From positions 1 through 51,466 of IMG/VR virus record IMGVR_UViG_3300042565_001652: DNA of 51,466 bases; one strand, given 5' to 3'. A program made the translations under genes and the position numbers. The notes beneath the pieces were generated by a model that was not told the DNA's origin, did not search any database, and saw only the letters and a program-made list of their open reading frames with translations. The DNA is from a virus. Shown here in pieces: positions 1 through 6,789 of the stretch (its first letter is position 1; each line of letters opens with the position of its first letter).

Positions 1-1
1 T

Positions 2-70
2 GATATAACTCAAGAACATAATATATGGCATGAAACAGCATATTGTAAACATTTAATACAAGGAAAATAA
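2..70 (+). CDS. C-terminal end of an upstream gene (partial)
   Basis: An open frame enters from the left edge and ends at TAA 68-70, giving 22 residues ending in HLIQGK. Its stop overlaps by one base the ATG of the next gene (TAATG), the same tight spacing used across the window, which supports it as a real gene end. Too little is visible to name the product. Given the DpdA-like gene that follows, a deazaguanine-pathway gene is one possibility, but nothing in these residues shows it. Confidence 0.5.
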   Translation, partial: DITQEHNIWHETAYCKHLIQGK

Positions 71-1320
71 TGAGTAAAAAGTTTATTTACTATCCTTCAT
101 TATCAGCAGGATCAATGGTATCAGCATTCAAAAAGGATGCTAAGTTTGAAGATGGTACCACTATGCGATTTTTCGGGAAAGATTATCCAGAAGAATGGAG
201 GCATCCATATTTTTTGATTACAGCAGGTCACCATTACAAGAAAATGGATTTTCGTCAACAGATTGGTCTAGATGATGATGTATTAGTATTTGGAGATTCA
301 GGAGGATTCCAGATTGCTACTGGTGCATTGAAATGGGATAGCACACTTCGAGAAAAAATATTTCATTGGTTAGAAGCTAACAGCGATGTAGCAGCTAACT
401 TAGATATTCCACCTCGAGTTACATTTGAAAATCGTTTTCAAGATTCGATGGATATTTCTTTTGATAACTTTAAATGGTTTGAAAAACATCAATCAGGCAA
501 GACAAAATTCTTAAATGTAATTCAGGGTACATATAACGAAGAATATAACACATGGTATCATAAATTTAAAGACTTTGACTTTAACGGATGGTGTATTGGA
601 GGTCCAAAGCGATTAGTTGATTTTATGTATGTTATTGCATTAATGTTGCAAGAAAGAGAATTTGAAAAGCCTCATGTTCAATATATTCACTTGTTAGGTA
701 TTTCAAAAATATCAGATTTCTTTATTCTATCCACATTACAAAAGTTACTTAATGACTTAACTAATGGTCGTGTGCAATTATCGACAGATTCATCGTCACC
801 GGGTCAGTATCCAGTATATGGAACATATCTTCACTCAGGTAATTATAAGACACAGACATTTACAGAATTGTATTTCCCTAAGAATGCTGAATATCGTAGA
901 AAGACACATATTAAGCAAGGTAAAGATTCGGTAGATATCGATAAGACAAAACATGTACCGTGTAGTATGGATTGTCCAGCATGTAAAGATTTTACGTATG
1001 AATATTTAGGCGGGCTGACTACAGATGGATTGGATCGATATTCACAAGAAGGTATGCCAAGAATGGTTGTGCATAATACACATTTGTATGTGAATATTGC
1101 AAAGGATATTGACAAAATGGTTGATAGTCATGTTGAATTGTTAGAAACAGCTATTCCAACGGATTTGTTTAATGTGATATTATCATTACATGATATGTTT
1201 GCAGATCCAGAAAATGCAATGCATGTATATGCAAAATACAAAAAAACATATAAAAAATTCGGAGGGGATTCTATATCAACTACCGATGCAAATAAGTTCG
1301 CAGAATTCTTTAAATTTTAA
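70..1320 (+). CDS. dpdA: DpdA-like 7-deazaguanine transglycosylase (TGT superfamily)
   Basis: This 416-residue protein belongs by motif to the tRNA-guanine transglycosylase fold. It has the substrate-binding GDSGGFQ motif at residues 75-81 (Asp76), a CIGGPKR glycine segment near 175, HLLGI near 207, and a likely nucleophile Asp240 in LSTDSSS. The zinc site of the family is seen as Cys298, Cys302 and Cys305 followed by His335 or His338. Known phage members of this family (DpdA) exchange guanine for preQ0, preQ1 or related bases in DNA and so block host restriction. Its place next to replication genes fits a DNA rather than tRNA substrate. The precursor genes (FolE, QueD, QueE, QueC) are not in this window and may lie upstream or in the host. 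A true tRNA-modifying TGT is the alternative, but the divergent sequence and phage setting favour DpdA. Confidence 0.8.
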   Translation: MSKKFIYYPSLSAGSMVSAFKKDAKFEDGTTMRFFGKDYPEEWRHPYFLITAGHHYKKMDFRQQIGLDDDVLVFGDSGGFQIATGALKWDSTLREKIFHWLEANSDVAANLDIPPRVTFENRFQDSMDISFDNFKWFEKHQSGKTKFLNVIQGTYNEEYNTWYHKFKDFDFNGWCIGGPKRLVDFMYVIALMLQEREFEKPHVQYIHLLGISKISDFFILSTLQKLLNDLTNGRVQLSTDSSSPGQYPVYGTYLHSGNYKTQTFTELYFPKNAEYRRKTHIKQGKDSVDIDKTKHVPCSMDCPACKDFTYEYLGGLTTDGLDRYSQEGMPRMVVHNTHLYVNIAKDIDKMVDSHVELLETAIPTDLFNVILSLHDMFADPENAMHVYAKYKKTYKKFGGDSISTTDANKFAEFFKF

Positions 1321-1329
1321 AAGGTAAAC

Positions 1330-2040
1330 ATGGAAAAAAGTAAATTACAATCATTTATTAATCGCTACTATTTAGCAGGAAATTGTGAAGCGGTTATTCT
1401 TAATGAAAATTCTACCGGTGTAGGTTGTAATCTAATCGATCAAGATCAAACCGTAGTAGGTAAAATTCAATGGAAAACTACACCATTTATGAATGGATCG
1501 TTAGGTATTAATCATACCGGTGCATTGACAAAAATGCTTAGTGCCGTAGGAGAAAAAATTAATATTGACGTGCAAGAATCTGCAGGTAAAAACTATGCAA
1601 TGAAAATTTCAGAAGGTACCACAAAGTTAACCTTCATGTTAGCAGATACCACTGTAATTCCAGCAGTACCAACAATTAATGCAGAACCAGATTATCAGGT
1701 TTCAATCGATGTTGATGATGAATTTATTAGTAAATTTATTAAAGCAAAAAATGCATTGCCAGATGCTAAGAATTTTGCAGTACAAGTTGTAAATGGTAGT
1801 ATAAAATTTATTATTAACTATACCACTATTAATGCAGATAACATTTCATTTGAAGTTGGTCCTACTAATATTACTAATATGGAACCTATCTGTTTTTCAG
1901 CAGATAAATTAAAAGAAATTCTTATCGCAAATAAAGGTGATTCTGGTAAACTTCATATTTCACCAGAAGGATTAGCAAGAATTGATTTTACCGGAACTGA
2001 TTTTGAATCATCTTATTGGTTAGTACAATTGCAAAATTAA
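1330..2040 (+). CDS. DNA polymerase sliding clamp (T4 gp45-like)
   Basis: The product has 236 residues, close to the 228 of T4 gp45, and shows the clamp pattern of alternating strands with a C-terminal YWLVQLQN strand. In T4-type phages three copies form a ring around DNA that tethers the polymerase and also activates late transcription. The identification is strengthened by order: the clamp-loader large and small subunits follow at 2479 and 3833, as in T4 (45-44-62), here with dUTPase and two small genes inserted. An AAGG sequence lies just before ATG 1330. Sequence similarity to gp45 is distant, so the call leans partly on context. Confidence 0.8.
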   Translation: MEKSKLQSFINRYYLAGNCEAVILNENSTGVGCNLIDQDQTVVGKIQWKTTPFMNGSLGINHTGALTKMLSAVGEKINIDVQESAGKNYAMKISEGTTKLTFMLADTTVIPAVPTINAEPDYQVSIDVDDEFISKFIKAKNALPDAKNFAVQVVNGSIKFIINYTTINADNISFEVGPTNITNMEPICFSADKLKEILIANKGDSGKLHISPEGLARIDFTGTDFESSYWLVQLQN

Positions 2041-2042
2041 TT

Positions 2043-2471
2043 ATGATAGTATCTGTAGTAAATCAGTCAAATAATGCACTACCTGCATACGAAACTCCGG
2101 GTAGTGCTGGTTTAGATATCCGATGTATTAATGAAGTCGCAATTGACTCAGGCGGCAGATGTTTAGTTGAAACTGGATTATTTGTAGAAGTTCCGCAAGG
2201 TTATGAATTGCAAATAAGACCAAGAAGTGGATTGGCACTAAAACATGGAATTACTGTGTTAAATTCACCGGGCACGATTGATTCAGATTATCGGGGAGAA
2301 ATAAAAGTTATTTTGATTAATCATGGTCCGCACTCTATTATATTCAATCCAGGCGACCGAATAGCACAAATGGTTTTATGCAAAGTAGAACAGATACAAT
2401 GGTTACCGGTAGCTGGATTAACTGGAACTAAACGAGGAGAAAAAGGATTCGGTTCTACCGGAGGAAAATAA
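2043..2471 (+). CDS. dut: dUTP diphosphatase (dUTPase)
   Basis: A 142-residue trimeric-type dUTPase that hydrolyses dUTP to dUMP and pyrophosphate, keeping uracil out of phage DNA and feeding thymidylate synthase (45735). All five family motifs are visible: AGLDIR (I), RPRSGLA (II), GTIDSDYRGEI (III), PGDRIAQMV (IV) and the C-terminal GFGSTG (V). I start at ATG 2043, since the protein then opens MIVSVVNQSNNALP, a normal N-terminus for the family; the longer frame from 2016 would overlap the clamp gene by 25 bases. The gene sits two bases after the clamp stop. Confidence 0.95.
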   Translation: MIVSVVNQSNNALPAYETPGSAGLDIRCINEVAIDSGGRCLVETGLFVEVPQGYELQIRPRSGLALKHGITVLNSPGTIDSDYRGEIKVILINHGPHSIIFNPGDRIAQMVLCKVEQIQWLPVAGLTGTKRGEKGFGSTGGK

Positions 2472-2478
2472 TTATATT

Positions 2479-3405
2479 ATGTTTAATACACAAGAAAATA
2501 CACTTTGGGTCGAATCATTTCGTCCCGACACATTAGAAGGATATATAGGTAATGAACATATCATTGAAAAAGTACGCATCTTTATTAATAATGGTGATGT
2601 TCCTCACTTATTATTCTATGGTACCGCGGGTACTGGGAAGACCACGTTGGCAAAAATCATTGCCGGTAGTGTGGATGCCGATGTTATGTATATAAATGCA
2701 TCCGATGAAAACTCAGTAGATGCTGTACGGGATAAGATTAAACGTTATGCATCGACAGTAGGATTTCGACGATGGAAAATCATTATATTGGATGAGGCTG
2801 ATTATTTGACACCAAATGCTCAAGCAGCATTACGTAATTTAATGGAAACATATAGTAAAACAACCCGTTTTATTCTTACATGTAATTATGTAGAAAAGAT
2901 TATTGATCCAATACAATCTCGTTGTCAAACATTTGCAATTACTCCTCCGAATAAAACAGATGTAGCAAAGCGGCTTGTGCAAGTATTAGAAGAAAAGCAA
3001 ATTGAGTTTGATATTAAAGATGTTGCTGCAATAATTAATGCATCATATCCAGATATTCGTCGTGCAATTAATGCAGCACAAGCATCAGTTGTTAATAACA
3101 CATTGCAACTAGATAAAGCAAGTGCTATACAAGCAAATTACATGACAGAAATATTAGATGTATTACGCAATTCTGCAGACAAGAAAGGTGCATTCACTAA
3201 AATACGTCAAATTATTGCAGATAGCAAAGTAAGAGATTTTACGGCACTATACACATTTCTATATGACAATTTAGATGAATTCGCTCATGGACATGTAGCT
3301 CCATGCATTTTAATTATTGCAGAAGCTCAATACAAAGATGCATCTGTTGTAGACAAAGAAATCAACATAATGTCCATGTTTGTAAATATATTAGGAGAAA
3401 TATGA
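2479..3405 (+). CDS. Clamp loader large subunit (T4 gp44/RFC-like AAA+ ATPase)
   Basis: This 308-residue AAA+ protein loads the sliding clamp with the small subunit encoded at 3833. Visible motifs are Walker A GTAGTGKTT (48-56), Walker B IIILDEAD (101-108), sensor 1 TCNY (134-137) and the SRC arginine-finger box (147-149), which is characteristic of clamp-loader ATPases. The C-terminal part is the helical collar region expected from gp44 and archaeal/eukaryal RFC small subunits. The stop overlaps the next ATG (ATGA at 3402-3405), implying coupled translation. Confidence 0.95.
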   Translation: MFNTQENTLWVESFRPDTLEGYIGNEHIIEKVRIFINNGDVPHLLFYGTAGTGKTTLAKIIAGSVDADVMYINASDENSVDAVRDKIKRYASTVGFRRWKIIILDEADYLTPNAQAALRNLMETYSKTTRFILTCNYVEKIIDPIQSRCQTFAITPPNKTDVAKRLVQVLEEKQIEFDIKDVAAIINASYPDIRRAINAAQASVVNNTLQLDKASAIQANYMTEILDVLRNSADKKGAFTKIRQIIADSKVRDFTALYTFLYDNLDEFAHGHVAPCILIIAEAQYKDASVVDKEINIMSMFVNILGEI

Positions 3406-3620
3406 GTAAATTAAATGTTAATATTGGCCCAAACGATATGCAGCCAATTCAATGCAAAGAATGTGATGGAATGTATTTTCGTCAAGTAATGGCAATTAAC
3501 AAAGTATCAAAATTTCTAACAGGTGGGGATAAAGATACAATGGTTCCGGTTCCTGTGTTTCGATGTGATGATTGCGGGTCTATTCCAGAAGTGTTTCAAC
3601 CCATTAAACTGAAAAAATAA
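3402..3620 (+). CDS. Small zinc-ribbon protein
   Basis: This 72-residue protein has two CxxC pairs, CKEC and CDDC, spaced about 43 residues apart, the pattern of a zinc ribbon. I chose ATG 3402 because it overlaps the clamp-loader stop in an ATGA and has AGGAG upstream at about 3393-3397; a longer reading from 3303 lies almost wholly inside the preceding gene in another frame. It is embedded between clamp-loader genes, so a role in replication or late transcription is possible, but no specific family was recognised. Confidence 0.75.
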   Translation: MSKLNVNIGPNDMQPIQCKECDGMYFRQVMAINKVSKFLTGGDKDTMVPVPVFRCDDCGSIPEVFQPIKLKK

Positions 3621-3832
3621 TGTCTAGCCCATACTATAAAGACGATGTAACAATTGTTTTTAAAACATCAGCTCGGAGCAATGCTAAAACCAAAATGAAA
3701 ACATTGCGCAATAAAAGTATTGATGATGTGTTAGAACGTAAAATTCCCGGAATACCAGATACAGCAGTTATACTAGAAATGGGTATTGGTCCAAATTTCG
3801 AAAAACAATGGCGAACTAAATATAAACTATAA
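3620..3832 (+). CDS. Hypothetical protein (70 aa)
   Basis: A basic 70-residue protein between the zinc-ribbon gene, which it overlaps by one base (TAATG), and the clamp-loader small subunit, whose ATG follows its stop directly. It opens MSSPYYKDDVTIVFK and ends KQWRTKYKL. No domain, signal peptide or membrane segment is visible. The tight packing supports it as a real gene of the replication operon; an overlapping antisense frame (3634-3891) is treated as a shadow. Confidence 0.65.
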   Translation: MSSPYYKDDVTIVFKTSARSNAKTKMKTLRNKSIDDVLERKIPGIPDTAVILEMGIGPNFEKQWRTKYKL

Positions 3833-4285
3833 ATGGCAGAAGAAAAAAAGGGTGCAACTATCTTTGATTTTATCGAAGGCGTAACAAGCAAAAAGAAAGC
3901 ATGGAATAAATGGAGTGAAACTGATCAAAAGGCATTTTCTCCATATATTGTTAATCGTTGGCTTTCTATGCGACAAGATTTAGTTGAGGTTATTAATGAG
4001 TTACAGACATACACAATAGGGTTATTACGGCCACAAGAAACATATCGTCTTTATTACGAACTATTACCGCATAACAAGGCATTTGCTAAATACATTAAAG
4101 GTAAAAAAGAAGATAAATTTTCCGATAAACTAATCTCTCAAGTTGCAGAGCACTACAAAGTAAGTCGTTCTGAAGCAACTGATTACGTGGATTTGATGGA
4201 TCAAACTAGTTGCACTCGTCTGCTAAATTTATATGGATATTCGGAGAAAGAAGTAAAAAACATGATGAAAGGAGTTAGAAAATGA
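3833..4285 (+). CDS. Clamp loader small subunit (T4 gp62-like)
   Basis: The product has 150 residues and resembles the helical gp62 clamp-loader subunit of T4-type and cyanophage genomes: an N-terminal stretch with NRWLSMRQDLVEVIN, then LLPHNKAFAKYIKGKK and an EHYKVSRSEATDYVDLM segment. In T4, one gp62 joins four gp44 to open and load the gp45 ring. T4 gp62 is 187 residues, so this version is shorter. The position downstream of the clamp and the ATPase subunit is the main support, since gp62 proteins diverge quickly. Confidence 0.75.
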   Translation: MAEEKKGATIFDFIEGVTSKKKAWNKWSETDQKAFSPYIVNRWLSMRQDLVEVINELQTYTIGLLRPQETYRLYYELLPHNKAFAKYIKGKKEDKFSDKLISQVAEHYKVSRSEATDYVDLMDQTSCTRLLNLYGYSEKEVKNMMKGVRK

Positions 4286-4527
4286 GTGTAAACACGCAAT
4301 CACATTACCGAGGTAAAGATAGCCTGTATAAATTCGCAGAAGATTGGGAACTTAATAGCTATGAATTTGATATTATTAAACGAATCGTACGTTGTCGTTA
4401 CAAAGGATCATTTACCGAAGATTTAAATAAGACTAAAGATTTAATTGATATCTATTTAACAGAACAACAACATACACATACTCCAAAAATAAATGTTATT
4501 GGATGTTCTTTGGATTTAACAAAATAG
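4282..4527 (+). CDS. DUF3310-like small protein
   Basis: This 81-residue protein opens with SHYRGKDSLYKFAEDWELN and continues through a segment of the form IIKRIVRCRYKGSFTEDLNKTKDLI, which recalls the DUF3310 family (sometimes labelled SaV-like or nucleotide kinase-like in phages). The function of that family is not established. It overlaps the gp62-like gene by four bases (ATGA), so it closes the replication operon. A T-rich run follows at 4530-4540, with no clear hairpin before it. Confidence 0.6.
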   Translation: MSVNTQSHYRGKDSLYKFAEDWELNSYEFDIIKRIVRCRYKGSFTEDLNKTKDLIDIYLTEQQHTHTPKINVIGCSLDLTK

Positions 4528-4544
4528 TATTTTTTTTTTTGATT

Positions 4545-4559
4545 ATATTTATATTAAAA
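4545..4559 (+). promoter_or_regulatory. Candidate phage promoter motif ATATTTATATTAAAA
   Basis: This is one copy of an ATATTTAT(A/T)-rich motif that recurs in intergenic gaps of the window. It lies 11 bases before ATG 4571 and just after the replication operon. No TTG element sits at the spacing seen in the other promoter class. It is inferred to be a late-type -10 element. Confidence 0.4.
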
Positions 4560-4570
4560 TTAGGAAATAT

Positions 4571-5008
4571 ATGATAAAACTAAAAAATATTCTAGCAGAA
4601 AATATGCGTCGTTTTAAAACTAAGAATTTAAACGAAGATGAAGATAAAGCATATAATGCACAACAAGATGCTATACGACTCAATAAAATTGCAAATCATT
4701 ATTTAATGGAGCAAGAGACCATTAATTTTGATAAAAATTATTTTACTAATAAAAAACAAGGTCAAATTACTTTTGACGATTACGGGTTCCCAACAGATGT
4801 TGATGGAGTTCAAATAACAGATTATGAAACTCAGTGGCAACCAAACTTCACCACAAAAAATTTTGGTGGGAGAGGAACTAAAGGTGGTAAATATAATTGG
4901 GTTTATGGTGAAACTGTTTCAACGGGTGTTAACGCTCCAGGGCAACAAAAACCAGGTATCTCAATTAAAGACGAGAATGAACAAGAGGTTGGTACATTTA
5001 TTTTTTAA
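4571..5008 (+). CDS. Putative capsid-targeted internal protein
   Basis: A 145-residue protein of unknown function whose N-terminus MIKLKNILAE matches the short peptide that begins at least seven other proteins in this window. That peptide resembles the T4 capsid-targeting sequence, which is cut after (L/I)-x-E by the prohead protease; the predicted cut here follows Glu10 (ILAE). The segment after it, NMRRFKTKNLNEDEDK, is charged. The C-terminal half is rich in Gly, Asn and Thr and has no recognised domain. It has its own upstream motif (4545) and AGGAA before the start. Confidence 0.65.
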   Translation: MIKLKNILAENMRRFKTKNLNEDEDKAYNAQQDAIRLNKIANHYLMEQETINFDKNYFTNKKQGQITFDDYGFPTDVDGVQITDYETQWQPNFTTKNFGGRGTKGGKYNWVYGETVSTGVNAPGQQKPGISIKDENEQEVGTFIF

Positions 5009-5017
5009 ATAAAAACT

Positions 5018-5098
5018 ATGGAACTAAATAGATTTAGACAATTATTAGAATCAACAAAAAGAGTGGGTTTTTTTTATTTTATGGTATTTTATTTATAA
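5018..5098 (+). CDS. Short ORF with capsid-targeting-like start (possible remnant)
   Basis: This 26-residue frame begins MELNRFRQLLESTKR, which again fits the M-x-(x)-L-x-x-(L/I)-L-x-E type of N-terminus, then runs into a T-rich tract coding FFYFMVFYL and stops. The homopolymer T run after GTGGG suggests a frameshifted or decayed internal-protein gene. It lies between the 4571 gene and a strong terminator. It could equally be a chance frame. Confidence 0.35.
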   Translation: MELNRFRQLLESTKRVGFFYFMVFYL

Positions 5099-5101
5099 GT
5101 G

Positions 5102-5127
5102 GTGCAGCATTATTGCTGCACTTTTTT
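5102..5127 (+). terminator. Intrinsic terminator
   Basis: GTGCAGCA (5102-5109) pairs perfectly with TGCTGCAC (5114-5121) around a TTAT loop, and six T residues follow at 5122-5127. This is a textbook rho-independent terminator. It separates the replication block and the 4571/5018 genes from the nuclease gene, which has its own promoter 10 bases further on. Confidence 0.92.
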
Positions 5128-5136
5128 ACTGTCCGG

Positions 5137-5166
5137 TTGTTTCCTATTATATTTTTTCTTATATTT
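5137..5166 (+). promoter_or_regulatory. Host-type (Bacteroidetes sigma-A) promoter
   Basis: TTGT at 5137-5140 is followed after exactly 19 bases by TATATTT at 5160-5166, set in TTCTTATATTTA. The same TTG(G/T), 19-base spacing and TTCTTATATTT sequence occurs at 39379, 40659 and 50873. This matches the Bacteroidetes housekeeping pattern of TTG near -33 and TAnnTTTG near -7. It would drive the nuclease gene at 5172; its location immediately after a terminator supports it. Confidence 0.75.
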
Positions 5167-5171
5167 AATGT

Positions 5172-6128
5172 ATGAAAAATGGTTATATTAATCCTGTCTA
5201 TAAGCTATCATTACGCGATGCTGACACAGTTCCTCGTAGAATATCATATTCACAATGGTACATGTATGAACGGTGTCCGTTATCCTGGAAACTTGCTTAT
5301 ATAGATGGATTGGCTCCATTCCAGGCTTCAATCGATACATGTTTTGGTACGGCATTCCACGAGACAATGCAGTATTATATTGAAGTTATGTATACCAAAT
5401 CGGTTAAACAAGCAGATGCGTTAGATTTGCGAAGTATACTAACTAACAAACTGCGAGAAGAATATCAACGCAATGTAACTGATACCGGATCACACTTTTC
5501 CAATCCATTGCAGTTAGCAGAATATTTAGAAGATGGTGTTGCTATTTTGGAATGGTTCAAGAAACGACGCAAACAGTATTTTTCTACTAAAGATTGGGAA
5601 TTGGTAGGCATTGAAATAGAGTTATGTACCCCGGCATCGCCTAGTAATCCATCGGTTTATTTATTTGGATTTATTGATTTGGTTATACGCCATATTCCAA
5701 CTAATACTATACATGTATATGATATTAAAACAAGTCGTGGCGGTTGGAACAAATATCAAAAATCAGATCCTTTAAAAGCAGCCCAACTCGTATTATATAA
5801 AAATAAATTTTCCGAGCAATTTGGTGTCCCGAAAGAAAATATTGTAGTTGAGTTTTTTATTGTGAAACGCAAAATGATTGAAGAGTCAATGTTTCCACAA
5901 AAACGCATACAATTATTTAAACCTAGCTCCGGCACGGTAACACAACGCAAAGTTCAACGTCAAATTGATGCATTTGTAGAACATTGTTTCGATTCTGAAG
6001 GAAATAAACTTGCAGATAAACCATATATGGCCATTTCTGGAAAGGGTGATAAAAATTGCAAGTATTGTCCATTCAAAACAGATTATATGAATTGTCCTAA
6101 AGAAAATAGGATTCGTGCCGAAAAATAA
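5172..6128 (+). CDS. Cas4/RecB-like PD-(D/E)XK nuclease with iron-sulfur cysteines
   Basis: This 318-residue protein carries the RecB/Cas4-type nuclease core: His63 (AFHET), Asp169 (GFIDLV), the Asp184-Ile-Lys186 pair (DIKTS) and a Gln205 motif (AAQLVLY). Cys35 near the N-terminus and Cys296, Cys299 and Cys308 near the C-terminus form the split four-cysteine arrangement that binds a 4Fe-4S cluster in Cas4 and AddB-like enzymes. Such enzymes resect DNA ends; in phages they serve recombination-dependent replication. No CRISPR array or Cas gene is nearby, so a CRISPR role is not indicated. A terminator and a host-type promoter directly upstream make it an independent, probably early unit. Confidence 0.88.
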   Translation: MKNGYINPVYKLSLRDADTVPRRISYSQWYMYERCPLSWKLAYIDGLAPFQASIDTCFGTAFHETMQYYIEVMYTKSVKQADALDLRSILTNKLREEYQRNVTDTGSHFSNPLQLAEYLEDGVAILEWFKKRRKQYFSTKDWELVGIEIELCTPASPSNPSVYLFGFIDLVIRHIPTNTIHVYDIKTSRGGWNKYQKSDPLKAAQLVLYKNKFSEQFGVPKENIVVEFFIVKRKMIEESMFPQKRIQLFKPSSGTVTQRKVQRQIDAFVEHCFDSEGNKLADKPYMAISGKGDKNCKYCPFKTDYMNCPKENRIRAEK

Positions 6129-6140
6129 CTATAATATAGT

Positions 6141-6350
6141 ATGATTCAATATAAACATAAACATGCATATGTATATCGATTTGAAATACAAAAGCGAGCC
6201 CCATTTGTAGGATGGGAAGTTATGGAATATGTTTTACTAACTGATGAAACTGGACCTAATAGTAAAAGTAACCGACAACTATTAGAAACTGGATTACGAA
6301 TAGCATATAATCATATGCCAAAGAGTGTTAAATTTTCATATGAAAAATAA
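6141..6350 (+). CDS. Hypothetical protein (69 aa)
   Basis: A 69-residue protein beginning MIQYKHKHAYVYRFEIQKR, 12 bases after the nuclease stop. It is basic, with mixed strands and a helical C-terminal half (NRQLLETGLRIAYNHMPK). No membrane segment, signal peptide or known motif is visible. It probably shares a transcript with the nuclease and the SLOG-type gene. Confidence 0.6.
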   Translation: MIQYKHKHAYVYRFEIQKRAPFVGWEVMEYVLLTDETGPNSKSNRQLLETGLRIAYNHMPKSVKFSYEK

Positions 6351-6351
6351 T

Positions 6352-6756
6352 ATGGCAAAAGTAGCATTAATCGGAAATACAGGTTGGCAAAATAAACGCA
6401 AAGTTCAGGAAACATTGCAAATGTTAAAACGTAAATTTCCAGATGATCTGATTATTATTGGAGCTGGTGGGAATGAAGGTGCTAATTATTTTGTAAGAAA
6501 ATTTGCATTAGAATTCGGAATGAATTATCAGGAATTCAATCCATCATTTTCTGGATATAATTTATATTCAGCAATGCCAGAATCATATTATGGTAAAAAA
6601 TATCATTTTTCACAATTACATCATCGCATGAAACTAATTGCACAACAATGTGATTACATGATGATTATGACTAATGAATCACAATTAGACCCGGTATTAC
6701 AAACAGCATATACTAATGTGAACAAGTTGAATAAACCAGTGGTTATTTTAGGTTAG
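6352..6756 (+). CDS. SLOG/YspA-like nucleotide-binding protein
   Basis: The 134-residue product starts MAKVALIGNTGWQNKRKV and includes IIIGAGGNEGANYFVRKFA, then a lysine- and histidine-rich stretch before HHRMKLIAQQCDYMMIM. This layout (strand-loop, GG-x-x-GA turn, final strand) is that of the SLOG superfamily, which includes YspA and DprA-like proteins that bind nucleotides or nucleotide-derived ligands. I chose ATG 6352, two bases after the preceding stop, because it opens directly with the first strand; the reading from 6325 would overlap the upstream gene. Its role in the phage is unknown. Confidence 0.6.
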   Translation: MAKVALIGNTGWQNKRKVQETLQMLKRKFPDDLIIIGAGGNEGANYFVRKFALEFGMNYQEFNPSFSGYNLYSAMPESYYGKKYHFSQLHHRMKLIAQQCDYMMIMTNESQLDPVLQTAYTNVNKLNKPVVILG

Positions 6757-6758
6757 TA

Positions 6759-6770
6759 ATATTTATAATA
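6759..6770 (+). promoter_or_regulatory. Candidate phage promoter motif ATATTTATAATA
   Basis: This copy of the recurring ATATTTAT motif falls just after the SLOG gene stop and 19 bases before the first glycosyltransferase ATG at 6790, with AAGGAA close to the start. It is the best visible candidate for a promoter of the 18-kb glycan operon. Confidence 0.45.
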
Positions 6771-6789
6771 AAGTTATAAGGAATAATAA

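Noticed and set aside
5172-6128. Cas4 of a CRISPR system
   Set aside because: The four cysteines and nuclease core match Cas4-like enzymes in general, but no repeat array or other cas gene is present; phages often carry such nucleases for recombination.
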